A stretch of 64,000 bases of DNA from Ferruginibacter sp. (GCA_013141435.1 JABFQZ010000001.1:186001-250000); one strand, 5' to 3'. Numbered from the stretch's first letter, positions 33,332 through 44,422 are shown. Notes: a model not told the origin generated them from the letters alone. Made by a program: numbers and translations.

Positions 33332-34786
33332 TTATTTTTCGAATAAAGCTATTGTTTTATCGTTTAGGTAAGGTAGCAATTGATTAAAATTTGAATTTAA
33401 TACGTATCTAAAAAAATTAACATTACTTATACTTGAAGGTGGATTTTTATTCTGTAAGTTTCTTACTGCACAAAAATTATTAAAAGTAGATGTAGATAGG
33501 TTTTGTGGAGAATATCTATAGCCGTGGTCACTCATTAAAATTATAATTGCATTTGGATCTCTATTTTTAATTAATTGTTCGTATTCAATTATTTTGCTGT
33601 TGCAGAATTTTAGGTAAGAAATGTATTCCCCTTTGTTTAACCAATTGTTTTTTTTAAATAAAATATTATTTGGAACTTTTTTTCCAAGACTATCAAATAA
33701 AAAAGGAAAATGTGGCATTAAAAAATGTGCATATACAAATTGTGGAGATTTTATATTTTTAATTGAATAATTTAATCCTATTTCTACTTTATTGTTATAT
33801 ATTGGTAAATCACCTAAGAATATTTTTTGAATAAAATTGGTTGCATATTTGCCAGTAACAAAATTGTATCCAATATCTTTTAATAATACATTATGCAAAA
33901 TTTTGTTTGTAAGTACTCGTTTGTGTCCAAGTAAAAATTGGTTACCTCCTATACTTTTATTTGCACCTATTTCAAAAAGGGAAAAACTTTTTATTGTATA
34001 TCCAATGTTTTTAAAAGCAACAAAAATATCAGCATTTTTTATATCTAACATTTGTTTTTGGGTTTCTTCCCAGCCTACAATAGTAGAGTCTTTTATATTT
34101 TTTATATAATTCATATTTAGCATCGATGCCATACTAAATTGAGTAATGCTATAGTTAGAGAAAGTAGGTAGTATAGTAAAACTATCAGATTTTAATTTAT
34201 TATAAAATAAGGAATTATCGTACTGAAAACTATCTTTTAACGATTGTAAGCCTGCATATTCGTCAAAAAGTAAAAAATAAATATTAGGGGTGTTTTTTAT
34301 ATGGTTAATATTTATGCCTATAGTATTTTTATATATTTTCGCTGGTATATTTATTTGTTTTTTAATAATCATTACTGTATCGAACAAACAATAAATTATT
34401 AGTAGAATATTAAAATAGAAATTTGCTTTAGTTAGAAATTTTTCTTTTTTTAGGCAAAATATTATTACAAAAATGATAATTAAAAATAAGAAAGGAAGAA
34501 AGATTGTGTAGTTGTTTAGAAATGGAATTTTAGATATATTTTTTTTGACCACTTCAAAAAATAAATAAATTGAAGCTAAAAAAAAAGTAACAAACCCAGC
34601 ATAAGTTATTGATTTGCTAATGAAATAAATTACCAAAAAAAACAATGCTATTATGCAAATTGAAATAAAAAAAACTTCAAAGCCTTCATAAAAAGTAATG
34701 TACCCAAAATTCTCATTTGAACCATGTAGGCAAAAAAATGCTGCTATTAAAAAAGTATAAAATGGTATAGTTTTTAATCGGTTCAC
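33332..34786 (-). CDS. membrane-anchored sulfatase/phosphoethanolamine-transferase-like enzyme
   Basis: A 484-residue protein with five hydrophobic helices in the first 150 residues and an extracytoplasmic alkaline-phosphatase-superfamily domain. Metal-site motifs are [12 protein letters not shown] (first Asp), [19 protein letters not shown] (possible Thr/Ser nucleophile), [11 protein letters not shown] and [11 protein letters not shown]. The superfamily includes sulfatases, lipoteichoic acid synthases and phosphoethanolamine transferases; the exact reaction cannot be told. It starts one base after the stop of the methyltransferase gene, so the two are co-translated. Confidence 0.82.
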   Translation of the reverse strand: MNRLKTIPFYTFLIAAFFCLHGSNENFGYITFYEGFEVFFISICIIALFFLVIYFISKSITYAGFVTFFLASIYLFFEVVKKNISKIPFLNNYTIFLPFLFLIIIFVIIFCLKKEKFLTKANFYFNILLIIYCLFDTVMIIKKQINIPAKIYKNTIGININHIKNTPNIYFLLFDEYAGLQSLKDSFQYDNSLFYNKLKSDSFTILPTFSNYSITQFSMASMLNMNYIKNIKDSTIVGWEETQKQMLDIKNADIFVAFKNIGYTIKSFSLFEIGANKSIGGNQFLLGHKRVLTNKILHNVLLKDIGYNFVTGKYATNFIQKIFLGDLPIYNNKVEIGLNYSIKNIKSPQFVYAHFLMPHFPFLFDSLGKKVPNNILFKKNNWLNKGEYISYLKFCNSKIIEYEQLIKNRDPNAIIILMSDHGYRYSPQNLSTSTFNNFCAVRNLQNKNPPSSISNVNFFRYVLNSNFNQLLPYLNDKTIALFEK

Positions 34787-34787
34787 T

Positions 34788-36164
34788 TTATTTTCGTTTC
34801 ATTAAAAATAAAACCCTATCGGTTTCCCCTACTTTTTTTTCTTGCAAAAAAATAAAATAGGCACTAAATATTTCTTTAAACTTTAGTATGTTATAATCAT
34901 CAAAAATATCTTCCCTATTTTTTAAAAGTAATTGAACTTTTTCATCTGATTTTGGTACAAATTCTATTACTAAATACATGGTAATTCTAGCAAGCCATTT
35001 TGCAATAAAACTTAATGGTACATTGTTTGCTATTGCTAAATGATGTATTAATGCTAATGCCAATACTAAATCAGTTTGAAGCCTATCTGTCATTGAATTT
35101 CTCTCTGCATTATTCCAACCTATGGCAGGAGATGGTGTATTAATAACATTTACCAAAGGCAAAATGTTTTTTATTTTTTTAGCTCTACAAATATTGTACA
35201 AAGTATTTATACAATTAGAATCGGCATCTGTAGCTAAAATAAATTTAGCTTTATCTGTTAAAAGTATTGCAAAATGCCCGTCGTTTGCACCAAAATCTAT
35301 TACTTTTTCAAATTGAATTATATTTGAAAATTCTTCTACCAAATTGCTTTTAGCCTTTAAATAATCATTGCCTAAAATTGTTTCAGTATAGTAATTATTC
35401 CAAACAGATTTTATTTGTTTTTGTTTTAAATTTATTACTAAAGATAATAATCCATTTAATAAAGTAACAAAGTTTTGCTTGCTAAAAGATTTTTCTTTTA
35501 CATTTTTTTCCGATTTTTTTTGTGAAATATTAGCTTGAAGCCAAATGTGCAAATATACTTGTACATTAAGCATAGCTTTAAAAGGCAATAGTTTTTTTGT
35601 AATTTCTAACGGAATACCAGCAGGAAATATTTGTAATAATTTTCCTAAATCTCTATGCCCATAATGCATCAATAATAATAGGCTTAAAAAATTTTCACAA
35701 AATTGTCTGTACGCTATCCAAGGTTTATTATTTTCATAAATTTCAAAAGAAAGTGTATCAATAAAAACAGGGCGGCCATTGTAAAATTGAATATTAAAAG
35801 GTGTTGCATCTTTTAAATACATACCATGTTCAAGAGCTTGTAATGCAATTTTTAAAGTTACAATTGCTGCATCTCTCCACATATCAAAACTCCACTCGTA
35901 TGGGTAACTTATAAAAGGTATTTCTGTTGGTTTTATAACCTTACAGCCAACAATTTCTGTTTCTTCCCACAAAGAAATATCCACATCAATATGTGGTATT
36001 AATCGATTTGTATTTATTAAATTGGCGTACAAGCCAGATTGCATTAAAGTATTATAATGATTAAAGTATGAAGGTTTTATTAAGCGATAAATTGCATTAT
36101 TCTTTTTAAAAACAAAACCATCGTTATCTCTATAGGAAGAAGGTAGTGGATGAATATTGTGCAT
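34788..36164 (-). CDS. kinase-like domain fused to SAM methyltransferase
   Basis: A 458-residue two-domain protein. The N-terminal half has a protein-kinase-like catalytic core: GMYLKDATPFNIQF (Asp119 and Asn124) followed by RPVFIDTLSFE (Asp136) in the DFG position. The C-terminal half is a class I methyltransferase with VIDFGANDGHFAILL (residues 288-302, glycine-rich loop) and ATDADSNCI (acidic ribose-binding residue). Related proteins are sometimes annotated NoeA-like. Substrate unknown; the operon suggests a cell-surface lipid or glycan. No signal peptide. Confidence 0.8.
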   Translation of the reverse strand: MHNIHPLPSSYRDNDGFVFKKNNAIYRLIKPSYFNHYNTLMQSGLYANLINTNRLIPHIDVDISLWEETEIVGCKVIKPTEIPFISYPYEWSFDMWRDAAIVTLKIALQALEHGMYLKDATPFNIQFYNGRPVFIDTLSFEIYENNKPWIAYRQFCENFLSLLLLMHYGHRDLGKLLQIFPAGIPLEITKKLLPFKAMLNVQVYLHIWLQANISQKKSEKNVKEKSFSKQNFVTLLNGLLSLVINLKQKQIKSVWNNYYTETILGNDYLKAKSNLVEEFSNIIQFEKVIDFGANDGHFAILLTDKAKFILATDADSNCINTLYNICRAKKIKNILPLVNVINTPSPAIGWNNAERNSMTDRLQTDLVLALALIHHLAIANNVPLSFIAKWLARITMYLVIEFVPKSDEKVQLLLKNREDIFDDYNILKFKEIFSAYFIFLQEKKVGETDRVLFLMKRK

Positions 36165-36168
36165 AATT

Positions 36169-36357
36169 TTACAATTCGTTATCTAATTCATCATTAGAAA
36201 TATGGTCATTTTTTTTCTTTTTACCAGTAATAAATAATTTTACTTGCAACCAAGCATTTTTAAAAAAGAAAAGCGAACCTAATATAGCAGCTATAATCAT
36301 TTGTACAATATAACTGCCACTATTTGGGTCTATATATAATAAAATACTTTGTACCAT
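36169..36357 (-). CDS. small membrane protein with DPNSGSYIVQ motif
   Basis: A 62-residue protein: LLYIDPNSGSYIVQMIIAAI, one long helix, then a lysine-rich cytoplasmic tail. Small proteins with a DPGTGSY-like start are met next to similar sulfatase/methyltransferase genes in other bacteria, but no function is assigned. It begins 21 bases after gtrA and ends 4 bases before the methyltransferase. Confidence 0.72.
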   Translation of the reverse strand: MVQSILLYIDPNSGSYIVQMIIAAILGSLFFFKNAWLQVKLFITGKKKKNDHISNDELDNEL

Positions 36358-36378
36358 AAAACAAATGTAAACAAAAAA

Positions 36379-36846
36379 TTAGGTTTGTTTAAATGTAAAA
36401 TACTTTTGGGTAAGGTAACTTAAAGCAATAATAATAATGGTAATAAGTACTTGTGCAAAATAAGTATTCATTTTAAGTATTTCTATAAACATTGTTTGTA
36501 AAAATGCAGCTATGCAAAGATTGGCAAAAAAAGATAAAAAGTATCTAAAAAGTTGAATATGGCTTTTAATATTTGACTCCGTAAAAACCACTAATTTATT
36601 TAAAAGAAACCCTACACAAAAAGTACATAATGATGAAAATATAAGTGCAGCCTTATGTGCTTTAAAAGACATAAACCATATATCTATCACATCATTTACA
36701 AATACATAACGGTATAATATAAAAAAAACCAATAAGCCAATAATAGTATTTCCTCCTCCGCAAGCTGCATACCTAAAGGTTTGCAAAGGCATCAGCTTTT
36801 TAAAAGGTGGATAAAATGCATCTATTATATTGGTAAGTATTTTCAA
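36379..36846 (-). CDS. GtrA-family membrane protein
   Basis: A 155-residue protein with four helices and the GtrA signature RYAACGGGNTIIGLLVFF near residue 25. GtrA proteins are thought to flip polyprenyl-linked sugars or take part in cell-surface polysaccharide modification. Probable first gene of the four-gene unit ending with the sulfatase-like enzyme. Confidence 0.85.
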   Translation of the reverse strand: MKILTNIIDAFYPPFKKLMPLQTFRYAACGGGNTIIGLLVFFILYRYVFVNDVIDIWFMSFKAHKAALIFSSLCTFCVGFLLNKLVVFTESNIKSHIQLFRYFLSFFANLCIAAFLQTMFIEILKMNTYFAQVLITIIIIALSYLTQKYFTFKQT

Positions 36847-36991
36847 ATAGTTGTTAGCTGTTTATTTAATTATGAGTAATGAATTATAAACGATGAGTAA
36901 GTTTTAGAAAAGTAACAAAATTAATAATAGCAATAACTTTGAATATTTTTTTTTTGCTAGTTGCCAACTTGCTCATGCCTTCTGCCTACTA

Positions 36992-38626
<1,635 letters not shown>

Positions 38627-38856
38627 CTAAAATGGGCGCAAAAGTAACGAAAAACATTGTTTTTTTAGCATTTTTTTAATCTACTACAATAAAAATCATT
38701 AGCATTTAAAAAATTGGTTTTTATTATAGTTTCAAGGTTGAAAAAATTATACATTGGTGTTTCTAAAAATACAATGGCAAATTTTAGCACTAAGAACACA
38801 ATGAACAACTCCTTATTTGTGTCAACTAAAAACTTTTTGTTTAGTTCAAAACTTGG

Positions 38857-39759
38857 CTATGCTTTTGGATGCGCTTTTTTATACACATCTTTTAATTTTT
38901 CAATTGTATTATGAGTATATATTTGTGTGGCTGCTAGGCTACTATGTCCTAAGAGTTCCTTTACAGCATTAAGGTCAGCTCCATTGTTCATTAAATGAGT
39001 GGCAAAACTATGGCGCAAAATATGAGGACTCTTTTTGTGTATAGTAGTTACTTCTGCTAAATATTTTTTGGCTACATTATAAACATATTTTGGGTCTAAT
39101 ATTTTTCCTTTTTCCGAAATTAGAAGTACATTATTTTCTTGCTTATCAAAAAGTTTGCGTTTTTCAGCAATGTAATATTTAATATTAAAAATTAATGTTT
39201 TGCTTATTGGTATTAATCGTTCTTTATTTCCTTTGCCAAGCACTTTTACATTGCTATTGCTTACATCTATTTGATGTTCGCAAAGGCTTATTAATTCTGC
39301 CTTTCGCATACCAGTATTGTATAATATTTCTAACAATAATTTTTCTGTAAGGCCTTTAAAGCCATCGGCAAAAGAAATAGTTGTAAATAAGTTTTTGGTG
39401 TCTTTTTCTTCTACAAACTGAGGTAAACGTTTTGGCATTTTTGGCGAAATAATTGCCGTAACTGGGTTTACCTTTACTATTTCTTTTTTTAATAAATATT
39501 TAAAAAACGAACGTAACGATGAAATTTTTCTGTTTAAAGATCTTGAAGCCATATCGGCTTCTTTCATACTAGCAAGCCAAGAGCGTATATAACTTGCTTT
39601 TATACTTTCGATATTACTTTCAGTATAATTAGAGCCTATAAAATTAAAAAAAGCAGTTAAATCATTTTCGTACGAAATTATTGTATGATTACTATATCGT
39701 TTTTGAAAACGAAGATGTTCTAAAAAATTATATTGTAGTTCCGAAAAAAGTATATTCAT
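38857..39759 (-). CDS. xerC: tyrosine recombinase XerC/XerD
   Basis: A 300-residue site-specific recombinase for resolving chromosome dimers. N-terminal SAM-like core-binding domain (about 1-90), catalytic domain with Arg in NTGMRKAEL, Lys in VLGKGNKERLIP, HILRHSFATH, LLGHSSLAATQ and the nucleophile Tyr in QIYTH. It follows rpsU, an arrangement common in the phylum, but the hpf and tuf genes that often come next are missing here. Confidence 0.93.
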   Translation of the reverse strand: MNILFSELQYNFLEHLRFQKRYSNHTIISYENDLTAFFNFIGSNYTESNIESIKASYIRSWLASMKEADMASRSLNRKISSLRSFFKYLLKKEIVKVNPVTAIISPKMPKRLPQFVEEKDTKNLFTTISFADGFKGLTEKLLLEILYNTGMRKAELISLCEHQIDVSNSNVKVLGKGNKERLIPISKTLIFNIKYYIAEKRKLFDKQENNVLLISEKGKILDPKYVYNVAKKYLAEVTTIHKKSPHILRHSFATHLMNNGADLNAVKELLGHSSLAATQIYTHNTIEKLKDVYKKAHPKA

Positions 39760-39760
39760 A

Positions 39761-39806
39761 AAAAAACTGATGATTAAAGTTAGGAATAACTTACCATCAG
39801 TTTTTT
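39761..39806 (-). terminator. intrinsic terminator after rpsU
   Basis: Perfect 12-bp stem AAAAAACTGATG / CATCAGTTTTTT with a 22-base loop and T-run, 24 bases after the rpsU stop and immediately before xerC. It may act as an attenuator between the two. Confidence 0.8.
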
Positions 39807-39829
39807 AAATTTATAAAAAATAAATTAAA

Positions 39830-40024
39830 TTAATCGAATTTACCGTCGTTAAGCTGTTGCTTATATACGGCTTTTAGTACCTTCATACGGTTACGTATAG
39901 ATGGTTTAATGAAAGCTTGTCTTTCTCTAAGTTGCAAAAGCGTTTTACTTTTTTCAAACTTTTTTTTGTACTTTTTAAGCGCTTTGTCTATGTTTTCGCA
40001 ATCTTTAGAATCTATTATTAACAT
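39830..40024 (-). CDS. rpsU: 30S ribosomal protein bS21
   Basis: A 64-residue bS21 (MLIIDSKDCENIDKALKKYK at the start, FIKPSIRNRMKVLKAVYKQQ later). In Bacteroidota bS21 helps hide the anti-Shine-Dalgarno end of 16S rRNA, which is why most genes lack SD sequences. This gene has a perfect SD (40035-40042), consistent with proposals of autoregulation by ribosomes lacking bS21. A TACCTTTGC promoter box lies at 40058-40066. Confidence 0.95.
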   Translation of the reverse strand: MLIIDSKDCENIDKALKKYKKKFEKSKTLLQLRERQAFIKPSIRNRMKVLKAVYKQQLNDGKFD

Positions 40025-40034
40025 GTTTTATATA

Positions 40035-40042
40035 CCTCCTTT
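40035..40042 (-). promoter_or_regulatory. strong Shine-Dalgarno sequence of rpsU
   Basis: AAAGGAGG followed by T, 10 bases before the ATG; complementary over eight bases to the 16S rRNA 3' end. No comparable sequence precedes the other genes checked in this window. Confidence 0.85.
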
Positions 40043-40057
40043 TGGTGATTTAGGATT

Positions 40058-40066
40058 GCAAAGGTA
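40058..40066 (-). promoter_or_regulatory. TAnnTTTG-type promoter box of rpsU
   Basis: TACCTTTGC on the minus strand, about 34 bases upstream of the rpsU ATG, fits the Bacteroidota -7 consensus. Confidence 0.6.
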
Positions 40067-40340
40067 AGGGATTTCAATAAAAAAATGATTTTTTTGAAAT
40101 TTTATTTAAAAACGTACGAATGTAAGCACCAAAATGTGGTTTCAATAGCATTCTGTTCGAAACTAATATAGTAGAAAAAAAGTTATATTTTTGCAAATAC
40201 AATTAGTACAATTTTTATTTTTTTTGTGTACCAGCTTTCGATTTTCATGGCATCGGCATTGGCGTCGCACATTTCAAGAGCATATCATTGTGCATCATTT
40301 TAAATAAAATATGTAGATATTACACTATATAATTAAATGC
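40067..40340. other. spacer upstream of the cytochrome c peroxidase gene
   Basis: No gene is visible. TATTTTTGC near 40187 fits a rightward TAnnTTTG box. 40230-40271 is a GC-richer patch (GGCATCGGCATTGGCGTCGC) that shares TGGCGTCGCA with the reverse strand near 11821, perhaps a decayed repeat. I see nothing else. Confidence 0.4.
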
Positions 40341-41294
40341 ATGAAAACCATAACCACAATTTTTATTTTATGCCTTAGTATATTTTCAATTTTGGGCTTC
40401 ACAAATTTTGCAAAAAGTACAATTCCAATCTCCAAAACAATCCTTGGCAAAAAGCTTTTTTTTGAAAAAATATTGTCAAAAGATTCTACATTAAACTGTG
40501 CAAGTTGTCATAATCCAAAATTTGCATTTGCCGATACAGTTGCTTTTAGTATTGGTGTAGGTGGCAAGCTAGGAAACAGAAATGCGCCATCTGTTTTAAA
40601 TATGAAAAACCGACCATATTACTTTTACGATGGAAGAGCAGCGTCATTAGAAGAGCAAGCACTAATGCCAATTGCAAACCCATTAGAAATGAATTTGGCA
40701 GTAGCCGATGCAGTAGATAGACTTAATAAAAATAAGGAATATCTTAATTTATTTTATAAAGTATTTAAGCAAAAGCCCACAGCCCAAAACCTATCGGCTG
40801 CTTTAGCCGCTTACGAAGAAACCCTAGAAACCGTAAATAGTAAATACGACGATTGGGCAAACGATAAAATAAAATTAAGCCCAGCCGAAGAAAGAGGTAA
40901 AACATTATTTACAGGCGACAAGGCCAAATGTTTTGACTGCCATTTTGGACCAGATTTTACAGGAGATGAGTTTAAAAACATTGGCTTATTTAATAGCACT
41001 TTTATAACCGATAGTGGCAGGTACGATAAAACTAAAAGCATAGCCGATATTGGAAAATTTAAAGTACCAGGCTTACGCAATGTAGCCGTTACAGCACCTT
41101 ACATGCATAATGGTATTTTTAAAACATTAGAAGAAGTATTGCATTATTACAATAATCCAAATGGTATTTTTATACACCCACAAAATATTGACCCTGCCTT
41201 GCAAAAACCACTTGGTCTTACTAAAAGAGAACAAACGGATATTATTTCTTTTTTAAAAACTTTAACAGATAAAAAGTATAAAAAAAACGCTTAA
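40341..41294 (+). CDS. di-heme cytochrome c peroxidase
   Basis: A 317-residue periplasmic CcpA/MauG-family protein. Signal peptide at about residues 1-22. Two heme c motifs: CASCH at residues 53-57 and CFDCH at 197-201. Further family marks are RNAPSVLNM, YFYDGRAASLEEQALMPIAN and YMHNGIFKTLEEVLHYYN. It reduces H2O2 with electrons from cytochrome c or cupredoxin. A response-regulator gene follows after 70 bases. Confidence 0.92.
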   Translation: MKTITTIFILCLSIFSILGFTNFAKSTIPISKTILGKKLFFEKILSKDSTLNCASCHNPKFAFADTVAFSIGVGGKLGNRNAPSVLNMKNRPYYFYDGRAASLEEQALMPIANPLEMNLAVADAVDRLNKNKEYLNLFYKVFKQKPTAQNLSAALAAYEETLETVNSKYDDWANDKIKLSPAEERGKTLFTGDKAKCFDCHFGPDFTGDEFKNIGLFNSTFITDSGRYDKTKSIADIGKFKVPGLRNVAVTAPYMHNGIFKTLEEVLHYYNNPNGIFIHPQNIDPALQKPLGLTKREQTDIISFLKTLTDKKYKKNA

Positions 41295-41364
41295 CAAAAT
41301 ATTAGGCATTATTTTAGCAGTATCATTGTACAAGTAATTTTATTTGTACTTAAATATAAAAAAT

Positions 41365-42063
41365 ATGGAAGCAATTAAACCCAAAATTTTATTGTGCGAA
41401 GATGATACAAACCTTGGCATGGTATTAAAAAATTATTTAGAGTTAAATGATTATGATGTAACACTCGAAAGAGATGGAAGACTAGGGCTTGCAGCTTTTC
41501 AAAGAGAAAAATTTGATATTTGCTTGTTAGATGTAATGATGCCAAATATGGATGGCTTTAAAGCAGCAGAAGAAATAAGAGATGTAAACCCCGATGTGCC
41601 ATTGTTTTTTTTGAGTGCAAAAACAATGAAAGACGATATAATACAAGGTTACAAACTAGGTGCCGACGATTATATAACTAAACCTTTTGATAGCGAAGTA
41701 CTATTGCTAAAAATAAAAGCAATATTAAAACGCAACGAAGAGCTACACAAAGAAGAAATAAATGCCGAGTACGATTTGGGTACATACCATTTCAACCCAA
41801 AACTTAGAGAGTTGGTTATAAATGGCAAAACACAAACCTTATCGCCTAAAGAAAACGAATTGCTAAAAATGCTTAGCGAATATAAAAACGATTTACTATC
41901 GAGAGAAGTAGCACTTAAAAAAATATGGGGTAGCGATACTTATTTTAATGGACGAAGTATGGATGTGTACATTGCAAAACTTCGCAAATATTTAAAAGAC
42001 GACCCAAAATTAGAAATTGTAAACATTCATGGTAATGGGTTTAGATTAGTAGAAACTGCATAA
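41365..42063 (+). CDS. OmpR-family response regulator
   Basis: A 232-residue regulator (ATG 41365). Receiver domain: acidic pair in LLCEDDTNL, phosphorylated Asp in CLLDVMMPNMDG, Lys in DYITKPFD. C-terminal winged helix with TLSPKENELLKMLSEYKN and GRSMDVYIAKLRKYLKDDP. It resembles Bacteroides RprY. No histidine kinase is adjacent, so the partner is elsewhere. Confidence 0.92.
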   Translation: MEAIKPKILLCEDDTNLGMVLKNYLELNDYDVTLERDGRLGLAAFQREKFDICLLDVMMPNMDGFKAAEEIRDVNPDVPLFFLSAKTMKDDIIQGYKLGADDYITKPFDSEVLLLKIKAILKRNEELHKEEINAEYDLGTYHFNPKLRELVINGKTQTLSPKENELLKMLSEYKNDLLSREVALKKIWGSDTYFNGRSMDVYIAKLRKYLKDDPKLEIVNIHGNGFRLVETA

Positions 42064-42082
42064 AAAGCAAAAAGGGTTAATA

Positions 42083-42116
42083 AAAAAACTGTCGCAATAA
42101 AATGCGACAGTTTTTT
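42083..42116 (+). terminator. intrinsic terminator after the response regulator
   Basis: Perfect 14-bp stem AAAAAACTGTCGCA / TGCGACAGTTTTTT with a 6-base loop. Confidence 0.9.
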
Positions 42117-42506
42117 ATTGCCTATAATCTATTTTTAGTAAAAAGAAATTTCAATTTTACTAAAAATGTAGTTTATGAGGAAGTCTCAAAACCAAAATTA
42201 AGGCTCTGAGAATCGCTTAAACGAAAACTTTCTCCATCACCTTACCGAATAAAAAGAGGCTGTCTCGTACTTTTGAGACAGCCTCAAATGCCGATGATAC
42301 AAATAAATAGTAAAATCATGCTTTAGCCGATATTGGACTATATTGTTTGTCCAAACGCTATAACTAATTTTATTTACGAATGTTTACTTTTGTAATTGTT
42401 CGTAAATAATATGTTGTGGCTTTGATTTTATATTGGTTTCTCAAAAAAATTGCAAACCATTAGTAACAATGATAAGCCTGTAAACATTAATTAAAAACCA
42501 TTTTTT
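42117..42506. other. 390-bp spacer with hairpins
   Basis: No gene is visible. A perfect 11-bp stem GAGGCTGTCTC / GAGACAGCCTC is at 42256-42285. A smaller one, ATTTACGAA / TTCGTAAAT, lies at 42372-42407. The first is not followed by a T-run. Confidence 0.5.
42256..42285. repeat. GAGGCTGTCTC hairpin
   Basis: 11-bp perfect inverted repeat with an 8-base loop (GTACTTTT), GC-rich compared with its surroundings. It could be a solitary end of a former insertion sequence or a weak terminator. Confidence 0.5.
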
Positions 42507-43607
42507 ATGATAGTAAATGCTGTAATTACATTTTTAGAAACTATTGCACCGCCAATACTGCAAGAGGCTTATGATAATGCAGGTTTGCTTACAGGTAATA
42601 AAAATTTACATTGCACTGGAGTGCTTATTTGCTTAGATTGTACCGAAGATATTGTACAAGAAGCTATTGATAAAAAATGTAATTTAGTTGTTGCTCATCA
42701 TCCAATTATTTTTAATGGAATAAAAAAAATTACTGGAAAAAATTATATAGAACGTACCATTATAAAAGCAATAAAAAACGACATAGCAATATATGGCATT
42801 CATACAAATTTAGATAATGTGGTACATGGTGTAAATGGAAAAATTGCCGAAAAGTTGGAGTTAGAAAAAGTTAGCATATTGGCACCCAAAAATAATGTTT
42901 TGCAAAAGTTGATAGTTTATGTGCCAAAAGAAAATGCCGATTATTTGGCAGATACATTATTTAAAGCTGGAGCAGGACAAATTGGAAATTATAGCAATTG
43001 CAGTTTTAAATCTTTTGGCATAGGATCGTTTACTCCAAATGAAGGAGCTGAACCCAAAACTGGAGAAATTGGCATAAACGAAAAAGTAGAAGAAATAAAG
43101 TTGGAATTTTTATTGCCAAAATGGAAACAAGAAGAAATTTTGCAAGTAATGAAAGCCAACCACCCTTATGAAGAAGTAGCCTACGATTTGTTAAATTTAG
43201 AAAATGTGCACCAAGAAATTGGTAGTGGAATCGTAGGATTTTTGCCAAAAGCAATGACCGAAACTGATTTTTTGCAAAAACTGGCAACAATTTTTAAGGT
43301 AAAAGCAATAAAACATACTGTTTTTACCAATAAAGTAATAAAGAAAGTAGCACTTTGTGGTGGTGCTGGTGTTTTTTTGCTGGCTGCTGCAAAAGCAGTA
43401 TCAGCCGATGTATTTGTAACTTCGGATGTTAAATATCATGAATATTTTGATGCCGAAGGGCAATTACTTTTGGCAGATATAGGGCATTATGAAAGCGAAC
43501 AGTTTACAATTGAGCTTTTATTTGAACTTTTAAGTAAAAAATTCCCTAACTTTGCAGTCCAAAAAACAGGTGCGAATACCAATCCTGTTCAATATTTTGT
43601 CTCTTAA
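42507..43607 (+). CDS. Nif3-like dinuclear metal-centre protein
   Basis: A 366-residue protein of the NIF3/YbgI (DUF34) family. Metal-binding His pair in VVAHHPIIFNG, Asp in IHTNLDNVVHG, and the C-terminal HYESEQFTIELLFELL. The middle third (about 120-230) is the inserted PII-like domain of longer family members. Forms toroidal hexamers; the reaction is not established. The next gene (zinc ribbon) starts 21 bases later, a frequent pairing. Confidence 0.92.
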   Translation: MIVNAVITFLETIAPPILQEAYDNAGLLTGNKNLHCTGVLICLDCTEDIVQEAIDKKCNLVVAHHPIIFNGIKKITGKNYIERTIIKAIKNDIAIYGIHTNLDNVVHGVNGKIAEKLELEKVSILAPKNNVLQKLIVYVPKENADYLADTLFKAGAGQIGNYSNCSFKSFGIGSFTPNEGAEPKTGEIGINEKVEEIKLEFLLPKWKQEEILQVMKANHPYEEVAYDLLNLENVHQEIGSGIVGFLPKAMTETDFLQKLATIFKVKAIKHTVFTNKVIKKVALCGGAGVFLLAAAKAVSADVFVTSDVKYHEYFDAEGQLLLADIGHYESEQFTIELLFELLSKKFPNFAVQKTGANTNPVQYFVS

Positions 43608-43628
43608 TAAAAAAATACAAGAAACACT

Positions 43629-44384
43629 ATGGCAGCAGCTAAAGAATTTTCAGTTGAAGAAAAATTAACTTCGCTTGTACGATTACAAAAAATTGATAGT
43701 AAACTAGACGAAATTAGAATACTAAAAGGAGAATTACCTATGGAGGTAAAAGACCTTGAAGACGAAATTGAAGGATTGCATGCCCGTTTGAACCGTGTAG
43801 AAGAAGAAGTAAACGGCATTACCGAATTTATAAACGAACGTAAAGCAGGGATAGTAGAAGCTAAGGCGCTTATTGCAAAATATGAAAAGCAAAGCGAAAA
43901 TGTAAAAAACAGCCGTGAGTTTGATGCTATTAACAAAGAGTTGGAAATGCAACAGCTAGAAGAAAAACTTTGCGAAAAGCATATAAAAGATGCTAATGAA
44001 GAAATAACTGAAAAGGCTTACCAATTAGAATCGGCTAAAAAAGCAATTGCTACTAAAGAAGCTAACCTAAATGGGAAAAAAGGTGAGCTTGAAAAAATTA
44101 TTACAGAAACTGAAAAAGAAGAAAAGCATTTTAATAAAGATATAGATGCTGCTAGAGCTCATGTAGATGAAAGATTACTATTGAGTTACGATCGTATCAG
44201 AAAAAATTATAGAAATGGTTTAGCTGTAGTAGCTGTAGAAAGAGATAGTTGTGGTGGTTGTTACCATGCCATACCACCTCAAAAGCAAAGCGAAATTAAA
44301 TTACACAAAAAAGTTATGGTTTGCGAAAACTGTGGAAGAATTTTAGTTGATATTCAACTAAACGATGGTGTAGAAGTAAAATAA
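43629..44384 (+). CDS. coiled-coil zinc-ribbon protein (CT398-like)
   Basis: A 251-residue protein with a long antiparallel coiled coil (about 10-190) and a C-terminal zinc ribbon: CGGCYHAIPPQ and VCENCGRIL. It follows nif3 in many bacteria. Homologues have been linked to secretion and flagellar export or to nucleic-acid binding, but no role is settled. Confidence 0.9.
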   Translation: MAAAKEFSVEEKLTSLVRLQKIDSKLDEIRILKGELPMEVKDLEDEIEGLHARLNRVEEEVNGITEFINERKAGIVEAKALIAKYEKQSENVKNSREFDAINKELEMQQLEEKLCEKHIKDANEEITEKAYQLESAKKAIATKEANLNGKKGELEKIITETEKEEKHFNKDIDAARAHVDERLLLSYDRIRKNYRNGLAVVAVERDSCGGCYHAIPPQKQSEIKLHKKVMVCENCGRILVDIQLNDGVEVK

Positions 44385-44422
44385 CAATAATATTTTTTAC
44401 ACAAAGCCTAAAGTTTATACAT

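Noticed and set aside
42256-42285. GAGGCTGTCTC hairpin as evidence of an insertion sequence
   Set aside because: No transposase fragment or target duplication accompanies it, so only a hairpin is reported.
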